Source: Calcarisporiella thermophila CBS 279.70 (lineage: Eukaryota > Calcarisporiellomycota). From it: a DNA stretch of 31,167 nucleotides. Below the pieces are notes generated by a model. That model made no database searches and was not told the origin of the DNA. It worked only from the letters and a program-made list of their open reading frames with translations. Position numbers and translations under genes: made by a program. The DNA lies in the NCBI RefSeq assembly GCF_041956535.1, contig NW_027192210.1, forward strand, positions 48,598-79,764, given 5' to 3'. Of the stretch, positions 20,108-28,773 are shown piece after piece; positions within the stretch are counted from its first letter, which is position 1; each line of letters opens with the position of its first letter.

Positions 20108-20818
20108 ATGGAGCCGATTTTTGTACCAGCACCTATCCGTATGCCTGAACCCGCCAGATTTGGTGGCAGGCATTACCCCAGCGTGCGCGAATGGATTAAT
20201 CAAGTTGAGAACTATTTTGTGGGAACGAAGCTTCCTGAGCATATGAAGATCCCGTATGCAGTCGCTCTATTCCAAAGTGACGCCCTTATTTGGTGGGGAC
20301 ACTTAAAAATACAAGGGCGAGTGCCAAGGGAGTGGGAGACCTTTAAAAACGAGGGCATCACCATGTTTCAACCGATAAACTCAGTTAAACATGCGAGGGC
20401 TAAGCTTGCAGACTTGAAACAACGACGAACTGTACAGGAGTATGTCGTAACCTTCCAATCGCTAGCAATTCAGATTCCGGGCATAACTGAGGAAGAGCTG
20501 GTTGACAAGTTTATTCGCGGATTGAAACTGCAAACGAGAAAGGCAATAGAATACAAGAATCCGTCCACTTTAGATGAGGCAGTTATGGAAGCTAAGCGTT
20601 ACGATGCCGTTTATTTTCGAGACCGTAATCGTCCCCAACTCAGCGATCGTGCCTCAACTGATCGCGAAAGTCAAAATGGACTACGACTAATAGAACTCGG
20701 TGCAATTCAAAAACACAAATGGCTCGACGAGAACGAAAGACAGCAACTGAGAAAGACCGCATCGTGTTTCCTCTGCCGCGACAAAGGTCATATAGCCAAA
20801 GCCTGCCTTAAGAAGTAG
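20108..20818 (+). CDS. Retrotransposon Gag with CCHC zinc knuckle
   Basis: An intact 236-codon frame. Residues about 10-170 resemble the Ty3-type retrotransposon gag domain (for example VREWINQVENYF, ALIWWGHL, FIRGLKLQTRKAI). The C-terminal CFLCRDKGHIAKAC is a complete C-x2-C-x4-H-x4-C nucleic-acid-binding knuckle. The product would form the particle shell and package element RNA. It is the only unbroken frame of the element, ending at a stop separated from the protease by about 190 bp of decayed sequence. Confidence 0.9.
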   Translation: MEPIFVPAPIRMPEPARFGGRHYPSVREWINQVENYFVGTKLPEHMKIPYAVALFQSDALIWWGHLKIQGRVPREWETFKNEGITMFQPINSVKHARAKLADLKQRRTVQEYVVTFQSLAIQIPGITEEELVDKFIRGLKLQTRKAIEYKNPSTLDEAVMEAKRYDAVYFRDRNRPQLSDRASTDRESQNGLRLIELGAIQKHKWLDENERQQLRKTASCFLCRDKGHIAKACLKK

Positions 20819-20989
20819 CGAAACGCGCTATCATCGTCGGGATAATTCAAGTCTCGGTGCTGATGGGGATCTCCACTGGGACCAACGGTGAAATATATTG
20901 TCCAATAACAATTCCCCACAATCCCAACTTGGCGAGATGTCTAATCAACGTACGACTCAACTCAATACAACGGCGACGAATCAACACTG

Positions 20990-22800
20990 AGATCTTCTGA
21001 TGTATCAAGGATTTCTGGATAAATTTCCGGTCAAAGTTCTTGTTGAAGGAGGAGCATCCGACAATTTCGTGACAAAAGACTGAGGCTATTGTTTCGGTAA
21101 TAAGATATTTGAGACTCCCAGTTTCGAACTATCCTTCGCCAACTCTGACGAAAGTAATTTTCGACTTTCGGACTCCTAAAGTGTACTATGGTAAAAGAGC
21201 AGTTAAAATAAAAGAGAAAAATAGGAGTAATGACCTGAAAACATACAGCTGAGCTATTTAAAGAATAACAAGAAAAACAAAAACAGGATTTATCATTTAC
21301 AAACAAACAAGTAATAATTGGATGCGTGTAAAAATTAACATCAAATTAAAAATCCTGACACCAATGGTGAAAAGCAGATCTGTAGCCGAAGACTCGTGGA
21401 TATACACCTACGACTCGGAGAATATGAGCAACCACTTAATTTTATTGTCGTCGATCTTCCGCATTATGATATCGTCTTGGGAAAGCCATGATTTGCCGAG
21501 CACAACCCTCAGATCAACTGGAGGAAAACGGTAAAGTTTTGGCATCAGGACCAAGAAATCAAGCTCAAGGGCACGCGATGCAATAGCATGGAAATGCTAT
21601 CTGCAATGCAGTTCAAGCGCATCGCCAAAGATCACAAAGTATTTGCAGTAATATTGAAGAAAGCTAGCAGTACCGAACCGTCACAATTCGATACGAACAA
21701 CGATATCGAGGAAATAATTGCTAATTACGAGGACGTATTTCTCAACGAGTTGCCAGCTGGGTTGCTGTCAGAAAGAACTGTGGATCACCACATTGAACTC
21801 GTGCCAGGTAACGAACACCGTCGAAGGCGTCATACAGATTAAACTACCCTGAAATGAACGAGATGCATAAGCAGTTGCGAAACTTGCTTAAAAAGGGTTT
21901 CATCCAGCTCAGCAAATCACTATTCAGCGCGCCAGTGCTTTTTGCTAAGAAAAAGGGTGGCGACCTAAGGATGCGCATTGACTACCGCGCACGGAATAAG
22001 TTCAAATCAAGTATTCTCAAAGATTGACTTAAGAACAGATTATCACCAGATCAGAATCGCCGCCAATGGCGTCCTAAAGACCGCATTCAGAACACGTAAC
22101 GGCCACTTCAAGTTTCTAGTGCTGCCTTTTGGTTTGACCAACGCGCCTGCGACATTCATGACCCTCATGAATGACATATTTCGACAACCGCTAGACCCGT
22201 GCGTTATCGTTTGTCTTGACGACATACTAATTTTAGCAAGGACACACAAGAACATACGGAATACCTGCGGCAAGTTCTTGACATATTATGCGAAACAAAA
22301 CGAGAATGAGCCCATTTTTACCTAACTCCAAACTACATTCAATCGTACCGTCAAGCCTTTTGAATTTCACACCACGCCGGATCAACGTCCAAGCAATTGA
22401 CGACTTCATCCTCAGAATGTCAAGTCTACTCAAGAGCGCTTCGGTTAATTTGTCAGTCGCGAAATGACATCTAGCCCAGTACTCCAACCAAAATTAGAGA
22501 AGAGAAGAGTACAAAATTGGGGTTACAAGTTCATACAATACAAGTTCATAAGACCATACGAGATCACTGAGAAGATATCACTCGTAGCCTACTGATTTCA
22601 ACCAGTTGAAACAGAAGGACTTAAATACGAAGTAAAGCGCGTTATGGACAATAGAACAAGGAAATTCGGCCGCATCGAACGAGTTGAATATTTAATTAAA
22701 TGGACCGGCTACGACAAAACGGAATCTACCTAGGAACCTTTGCGAAACTTAGAGAATGCATAGCGAGCAATAGAAGAATGTGAAAATTCGAAGAAATTGG
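20990..22800 (+). pseudogene. Broken Ty3/gypsy pol (protease, RT, integrase end, chromodomain)
   Basis: Pieces appear in the expected order. Protease at about 21020-21085 reads VLVEGGASDNFV, where the catalytic Asp-Ser-Gly is replaced by Glu-Gly-Gly, followed by a stop. The linker at about 21415-21590 has a TGA after IVLGKP. The reverse-transcriptase start at 21700-21990 includes [20 protein letters not shown]. The RT core at 21978-22325 has [27 protein letters not shown] and CLDD in place of YxDD. RNase H and the integrase core are missing. The integrase C-terminal part is at about 22330-22620, and the chromodomain at about 22625-22760 contains VEYLIKWTGYDKTE and a stop. Multiple independent lesions mean no activity. 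Confidence 0.85.
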
Positions 22801-22827
22801 TTTAAAATAACCCGAAAGGTGATTTTT

Positions 22828-22840
22828 AAAAAGGGAAGAG
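22828..22840 (+). other. Polypurine tract of the retrotransposon
   Basis: AAAAAGGGAAGAG lies six bases before the start of the right LTR, the usual site for plus-strand priming. Confidence 0.6.
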
Positions 22841-22846
22841 TTGGAT

Positions 22847-22923
22847 TGAATCAATCTTATTCTTGAATTACTTATATTGGAATATTTGGAACTCCAAACC
22901 CTCCAGAACTCGAGAAATCTTTC
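22847..22923 (+). repeat. Truncated 3' LTR
   Basis: Matches the first 77 bp of the 5' LTR with five differences, then diverges abruptly at 22924. The rest of the LTR was deleted or replaced. Confidence 0.85.
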
Positions 22924-23029
22924 TAAGTGGCGTCCGATAATCTTGTAGATTATTTGATTATTTCATTTTATAAAATTACATTAAATAAACTGCTTAAATT
23001 GATAAATACAATATTAGATATCAATACGA

Positions 23030-24873
23030 TCAGCTTTCCTCAACTTTGTCAGATGCAACGCCCGGGGTCACTGGTACAAGGCCCGAAGAAATTTCCCTTT
23101 GTCGTGCTTCTTGTCGCAAATATTCATCAGCATCTACTTTAGCCGAGTCGATATCCACCCATAAAATCAAAAAGATAGAGAGCACAAATATGCACACCAC
23201 AAATACCCAAGGAAGCGATTGATTGCCAGAAGCTTCTTGAATTGCGGTAATGATAAAAGGGCCAATCCATGCGGAGGCTTTGTTCATGAAGCCCATCAAG
23301 CCAAAGAACTGGGCCTCATGACCACGGGGAATAAGCTCCGACAGAACAGTGCCAGCATAGGCCCAGTACTAAATGATATTCAGTTAGTGAGAGTGTATGA
23401 GAAATCAACTACAAAATCACAGTTATATGATGGCACTTACCGGTGCGGTAAAAATACCATTAATGATATAAAAGAAATAAATCTCCCACATGTTATGGTA
23501 TCCAATAGAATCGGTCCAGGTCCCAATCAGACCCCAAACGGCTTGGAAGAGTGAGCCGACTATGATGAACAAGAGCATTATCTTCGACGAAAGCCGGAAA
23601 TATTTCTGCACATAAAGCATGCCAAAACATCCAATGATAGAGCAAAATGCTCCGACTAGATTAACCGTGACCACGAAAGTGGTAGGGTCAATAAATTTAG
23701 CCGCCTGATTCTGGAAAACGCCGAGAATGGCATTGATTGTACTGATACCATCGGAGAGGATGAAATAAGCGAGTAAATATTTAAAAAGTTGCTTCAGCTT
23801 TTTGGCCTCTTTGAGTGCGAACCAATTCCGCTTAAGACCCAAGGTCAGATAATTAGAGCCCGGGGGTTTTGGTGGCCCAGAGCGATTTTGTGACCAAAAT
23901 ATATAAGGGATGGCGCTGATAATCCAAAACACAGCGCAAACTACAATGCCTATGTTGTTTGAAAGATAACTGTTTTCCTTGTAGGTGGAGCTCAAACCCG
24001 CAAGACTGAGAATAGCAGTCAAGGCCAAATAGCCAACATTACTCCATGCAGTAGACACGGCAGAAATATGAGATTTGGCCGCCGAAGTGAGACGCTCCAC
24101 CTCTAATGCAGGCTTACTCTCATCAATAGCTTGGCGAACTTCTGGGATATTTTGAGCAAGTCGAGGGAAAATGCACTAAAAGGTTCAATAAGCCCACATT
24201 AAAAAGCAGTTGAAAATCATTTACAAAACCAGCAAAGTAATGTAAAATCCATACCCAGTAGAACACCAAAGTGCCACCATATAAGATATTGGCAATACTG
24301 GTCAAGGCCGACACAGCCATCCAATCCATATTGGGAATTAAGAAGAGGAAGTGTACGGCAATACAGGAAACGTTGAAAAAGAGCAAGAACCAGTATCCCC
24401 ATCGTTGGTGGTCTGCCATAGATCCAATAGTTACAAAAAGGATCATCTGAATGGCAAAACAGATTCCTTGTGTTAGATATGTCCAACTGGAATAGTTAAG
24501 TCCATTAATAACACATGTCGAGGGATGCCCGCCATCGCATTTCTCTCCAGTCGTTGAGTCTACTCCTGCAGCAAACAAGACTTGAGGTAAAAGTGCACCA
24601 AGCATAAGAACATTGATAGCGGTTCCATTGTTCTAATCGTGAGCAAAGAATGTATTTATCTATCATCAATAATATATTGATATCAGATCTCCTACTTACG
24701 CCATTATATAACAGATAATATGCCCAGAGCTCCTTTTTAGATGTCACGGGTTGCCCTCTGGTGGAAGCGATTTGGGTCGCAGAGGGTCCATCACCGGAGT
24801 AGTCTTCAACTTGCGCCAGGGCATCCAATTTTAATTTGTTGCCCTGGACTTCAGGATCGGCTGGAGAGCTCAT
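23030..24873 (-). CDS. Atg22-like major-facilitator transporter
   Basis: Multi-pass membrane protein of the Atg22-like MFS family; yeast Atg22 exports amino acids from the vacuole after autophagy. Four exons are joined by three GT-AG introns: 24873-24700, 24632-24225, 24175-23441 and 23368-23030, giving 551 residues. Introns are 67, 49 and 72 nt, all phase 0, and each restores continuous family sequence. A soluble N-terminus of about 45 residues precedes a dozen hydrophobic segments, with a cytosolic loop around KPALEVERLTSAAKS between halves. The block SELIPRGHEAQFFGLMGFMN near residue 450 is characteristic. The tail is short and charged. A TATA box lies about 76 bp before the ATG. The frame is intact. 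Family members in filamentous fungi are numerous, so the cargo and vacuolar location are inferred rather than shown. Confidence 0.9.
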
Positions 24874-24948
24874 AGATGCGGTTGTGCTTCCCGATTTCGG
24901 AACGATGACGGGGAGATTGGTGGAGTCCGAGGAGGGAACGAAAAACCC

Positions 24949-24955
24949 CTTTATA
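24949..24955 (-). promoter_or_regulatory. TATA box of the Atg22-like gene
   Basis: On the minus strand this reads TATAAAG followed by GGG, about 76 bp before the start codon at 24873. Confidence 0.5.
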
Positions 24956-25772
24956 GTCGAGCTGAGCTTAATTTGTCTTGCTGCTCGTGACCATTCTGAG
25001 TTACATCAACTTGAATTAGAGTTTACTAAAGTGGTATCCTGCATTAAGGTTCAACTACTAATATACCCATAGTAGAGATGAATACCGAGCGTATTGCTAT
25101 AATAAGGCTTTTCCCACGTGAACTCCAATAAGTTTGGCAACAGCTAAACTTCCCGGCAAATGCATTAGGCAACCGCCACAAAATTAATGCAGTCATCATA
25201 AATCCTCTGTGCCATTGAACAATCATTGCTAAAAGGACTAAATATAACTTGAATGTAGCGTGGCTATTGCGTCTGAAAAATTGAGTAGGAGCCGAGTATC
25301 GCTGCACCACACTGATAAATACAATCTGCGGAGTAACCCCCATAAAAAACCGACTATTTTAAAGCCTTTTTTTAAAAAATTTCGTACCTTCATAATTTGA
25401 CTCTATATTTTAAGTGATTGAACCCTGATAAACAAGCTTTCAGAAGGTCGGGATCTCTTCCCTATTGACATATTCTTATCATAGTTATCGACATATGTAT
25501 ATCTAAGGTTGATATAGCATATTCATTAAAATTTTATCGACTAAAAGTCAACCTTCTCTCAATAAAACGCCACTAAAAATTGTATTTAGATAAATGTATA
25601 ATAGTAAAAAAGATGAAAATGAAAATTTATTTCTATGTTGGGGGAAATTTAAACAGAATAATACAGATAATCTACTCTAATGACCTACACAACGAATACA
25701 GAGCATTACAACGATAAGGGATGTTCACTATTAAACTACTCAATCGAAATCAGCGGAAAGGGAGTTATCCTT
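24956..25772. other. Intergenic region, possibly containing an unidentified relic
   Basis: A 99-codon minus frame starting with ATG lies at 25343-25044. It matches no family I know, and another frame of the same strand also has protein-like stretches, so it could be a decayed gene. The rest is AT-rich and featureless. Confidence 0.3.
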
Positions 25773-26560
25773 TCAATTTTCGTACTCTCTTCTCATATCG
25801 TCAAGCTTATCTATAAGAATGCTCCAGGCGTCAGAGCCTAGAGCAAGGCGCAAAGGTGGTTTTTCCTCGTAGGCCATCTTATATAGCACTGCGGCTGTTT
25901 TAGCAGGATCGCCTTTTGAAGAAGCATAAAGGATAAAATATCTTGTCTAAATTTATTGGCCGGTGACTTCGCATAGGCCGGATGATGCTCAGACATGACT
26001 AGTGACCTTTTATCCCAGCCCATTCGGAATCCACCAGGCTTAATGTTCCACGCAGGATCAAGCTCCTTTGCAAGCCCTTCTGAAAGTGCTTCCAAAGCGA
26101 ATTTACTGGCTGAGCATGCTATGTAGGCAGGATAAGCAATTATGCCGCTAACTGAGCTAACGTTAATAATATATCCCCCAATAGGCTGCTGCTCCCTAAG
26201 TATCTATACGGCCTCTCGACAAACATTCACTAGTCCGAAAAAGTTGACTTCGAATTTGCTATGTATTTCCTCATTCGTAATGGATTCTCATTCTCCTAGT
26301 TGGCTGAATGCCCCGCTATTTACAACGACATCAATCCGCCCAAATTTGTGAATGGCCCATTTTTAACACGGCGAAAATACTTTCCTTGACAGCTAGATTC
26401 ATTCCTGCTATCAGAAGATTATCGCTAGAGTAATCCAACTCCTGTCGTAACTGCCCTGGAATTCTTCCCACAGCGACTACACGATCTCCCATTCTCAGGG
26501 CTTTATCCACCAATGCTCGTCCGATACCTGAAGACGATCCGTCAAAATTTTCACCTATTT
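25773..26560 (-). pseudogene. Short-chain dehydrogenase/reductase pseudogene
   Basis: Classical SDR reading from a cofactor loop (GSSSGIGRALVDKAL) at about 26545 to a stop at 25775-25773. Lesions are multiple: a frameshift near 26341-26352, TGA at 26290-26288, TAG at 26206-26204 and a second frameshift near 25905-25925. The catalytic YxxxK is changed to CSASK, so the active-site tyrosine is lost as well. The conserved NVSSVSGIIAYPAY block and the C-terminal GSDAW segment are still clear. The first strand and start codon are not recognisable, and a decayed MITE-like element lies immediately upstream at 26588-26702. Clearly non-functional. It is unlike the SDR at 27152-27911, so not a simple tandem duplicate. 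Confidence 0.85.
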
Positions 26561-26587
26561 TTCACTATATTAATAATGGGAGAGGAG

Positions 26588-26702
26588 TCTACAAATTATA
26601 ATGAAATTGTTGAAAAATTATAGGGAATCGCGAACCTTCTCCTTCTTTTCTACATGCTCCTATACGTTTTCTAGCGGTTTTCACCAGGCGAGTTTTCTGT
26701 AG
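26588..26702 (-). repeat. Decayed copy of the MITE-like element
   Basis: Aligned along its whole length with the reverse complement of 28144-28265. It shares TCTACAAA at one end, the core GGAATCGCGAAC, then TACATGCTCC, ACGTTTTCTA, TTTTCACCAGGCGAGTTTT and CTGTA at the other end, in the same order and spacing. One terminal repeat is well kept, the other eroded. It lies 28 bp upstream of the recognisable start of the SDR pseudogene. Confidence 0.75.
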
Positions 26703-27151
26703 GGTTGAATGCACTTTGAATACCTAACGTACTTTTTAATCTTCTTTGCATCTCTATTAGAATCATAATTATTTTAAACCTAATATTGTTCTTATTCATT
26801 TTAGAATGGTATTTGAAAAAACCACATGTAACATATCCAACAGAAAGTTCGCAAGTGCACACAAATAGATAACGTATAGAAATACATAAATGCTGTTAAA
26901 AGCATTCGTGATTCGCTAGATTTTTACTAACTTTTCACTTTCTTTTCGCAATTTATTTATAAGATAATAATGAGAATAATGAGAATAATTAGAAACCTTG
27001 GTAAAGTGGGAATTAGAAGTCTGTTTTAAAATAATAAGTACGAAAATTATTAAATTTTTCAACTTATACCTGGTCGACCCTAAATCGACTAACTACTACT
27101 ACCAATTCTAAATATTGTACAATCTGACCAATCGCTACTTTTTAACTTTCC
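26703..27151. other. Intergenic spacer with a second MITE remnant
   Basis: AT-rich, with no credible gene. Contains the MITE-like remnant at 26842-26945 and a short GAATAAT-type repeat at about 26968-26990. Confidence 0.4.
26842..26945 (+). repeat. Diverged copy of the MITE-like element
   Basis: Same orientation as 28144-28265. Matching blocks include GTTCGC near the left end, GATAACGTA, TTCGTGATTCG in the core and ATTTTTACTAACTTTTCAC near the right end, in the right order and spacing. Terminal repeats are largely eroded. Confidence 0.6.
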
Positions 27152-27911
27152 TTATCCTATTATCCAAAGTCCTCCATCAACACCAATTATCTGGCCAGTT
27201 ATATAATCCCCTGCATTCGACACCAACAATAGCAACCCTCCTATATCTGTATTCCGCCCTATTCTTGGGAAAGGAATTCCCTTGGATGTATTATCTAAAT
27301 CTTTGGTAGCTCTGTCGAGTATCTCTGAAGGAAATATTCCCGGGTTCTATCACATTCACGGTGATATTTTCACCAGCTAGATCGGCAGCAAATAGTTTAG
27401 TAAGATGATTCACACCCGCTTTGGACACAGGATATGCATATAGCTTCACTCGGTTAGTTCGATTCATTATGTTAGTGGTAGTGGATCCAATATTAATGAT
27501 TTTTTCGGGGTGCCCTTTTGTGGCCTTCAATAAGGGAAGGAAAGCAGCGACCATATTATATATACTATCGAGGCTGATTTGGAAGATTTTCCTCCATTTT
27601 TCCTGATCATCCTCCTCACCCGGGAACCTCACACCAGCATAGTTCACGAGAATATCGAGCCGTTCTTCAGGAAAGATTTTAACCAGTTCGTCAATCAACT
27701 CACGACTAGATACATCGCCTTGCAGTGGGATGATATTCCCACCTGACGCCCTCTTCAGCACATCCAATCTGCGTCCCACAATGTATACTTTGGCCCCATT
27801 TGTCGCAAGGGTCTTTGCAATCATGAGCTCAATCCCGGATCCCCCGCCGGTCACCAAAGCTCTCTTGTTGCTCAGATCGAAAAGCTGAGAAGCCTGCAGA
27901 CTCAATTCCAT
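27152..27911 (-). pseudogene. Short-chain dehydrogenase/reductase with a single frameshift
   Basis: Classical SDR with normal length (about 252 residues) if one frameshift is ignored. ALVTGGGSGI lies near residue 18-27 and the active site YPVSK is intact, with NIGSTTT upstream. The frame breaks at CCCGGG, 27339-27344, inside the EPG motif after the catalytic region. One base too many there sends the main frame to a stop at 27291, while the next frame carries the standard C-terminus (IPFPRIGRNTDIGG, then TGQIIGVDGG) to a stop at 27154-27152. Two other conserved positions are unusual: GIG reads GIE and NNAG reads NYAG. These suggest real decay rather than only a base error. Substrate unknown. 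It is divergent from the ligase gene at 28774. Confidence 0.8.
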
Positions 27912-28708
27912 ATTTAAGCTAATTAATGTTAAAAAACAATCGCTTTAAAATGGACCCTATTTAAATGAAAATTAATAATATTTGCGTTCGGCATTATTCA
28001 GACATTTCTCGATGACAAAGAGGATTATAAATTATTAAATAATATTTAATATGAAACATCTTGAGGAGAAGTATTATTTCTCCATGAGGCATTTCACATG
28101 ATATACAGTGTATATCAAACTGGCATTTCCCGGTTCAGAGGACTTTACAAAAAACTCGCCCGGTGAAAATTGATAGAAAACGTAGAGAAGTATGTAAAAA
28201 AGGTAGAGGACGTTCGCGATTCCTTAAATTTTTATAAACTTTTCACCGGGCGGGTTTTTTGTAAAGATATGGATTCGACCAATTTAATGTTATTCAGTCT
28301 TATCCGAAACACATAACAAAATTTAGTATGAGTTATGACGACCGATGGTTCTTTAACAGGTCTTATAACTGCAGATGTAATTACGGATTATATTCTAAGA
28401 TGCAAACAGTTGTATATTGGTCATGTGTAATTACTAATTCAGATCAATAAGAAAAACTTTTGCTACAAAAAAAAAAAATAAGCAAATATTCAGCTCTCGA
28501 GGAGGTTGTGAATGCTTAGCAGATCTCTGAGTAAAAATAGAGGAAAAATAGCAACTTAGTCTTATTAAGATCCTAATATTTCCTTTGTTATCCCTGTTGT
28601 TTGTCAAAGTAACACTAATAAGCATCAATAGATCTAACAATTCTTAGAAGTGAATATTCATATTTGGTAATATAAAAATCTTGTTGATGAACAAGGAGCT
28701 GATATTTT
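27912..28708. other. Upstream region shared by the SDR and the ligase gene
   Basis: No gene. Contains the clean MITE-like element (28144-28265) and a poly(A)-rich run near 28468-28480. A 68-codon minus frame at 28434-28640 has no features. Confidence 0.4.
28144..28265 (+). repeat. MITE-like element with 26-bp terminal inverted repeats
   Basis: 122 bp. The arms 28144-28169 and 28240-28265 are inverted copies with one mismatch. They begin TTTACAAAAAAC and contain CGCCCGGTGAAAA. The 70-bp interior has no coding capacity and contains GTTCGCGATTCC. No clear target-site duplication flanks it. Related sequences lie at 26588-26702, 26842-26945 and possibly 7658-7760, so it is a dispersed family rather than a unique hairpin. 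The autonomous partner is unknown. The Tnp2 fragments in this window show no matching ends. Confidence 0.8.
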
Positions 28709-28715
28709 TATAAGG
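28709..28715 (+). promoter_or_regulatory. TATA-like box of the ligase gene
   Basis: TATAAGG, 65 bp before the ATG at 28774. Position and the G-rich flank resemble the Atg22-like gene's box. Confidence 0.45.
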
Positions 28716-28773
28716 GGGGCTAAAAGTCATTTGCAGGAGTTTATCTCATCACATCTAATCGTTACATCAAGGA

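Larger units (their letters stand above)
19675..22923 (+). mobile_element. Decayed chromodomain Ty3/gypsy LTR retrotransposon
   Basis: The element runs from the LTR start TGAATCAATC at 19675 to the end of the matching right LTR piece at 22923. Between them are an intact gag, protease, reverse transcriptase, the integrase C-terminal region and a chromodomain, all on the + strand and in gag-pol order, so it is a chromovirus-type Ty3/gypsy element of a fungal host. Pol is broken by stops, frameshifts and a deletion that removes RNase H and the integrase core. A polypurine tract precedes the right LTR. The right LTR is only 77 bp long, so the 3' end is truncated and no target-site duplication can be read. 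It is non-autonomous. Confidence 0.9.

Noticed and set aside
25044-25343. 99-codon minus frame starting with ATG
   Set aside because: Not recognised in this frame. Fragments of another frame look transporter-like, but nothing is strong enough for a call.
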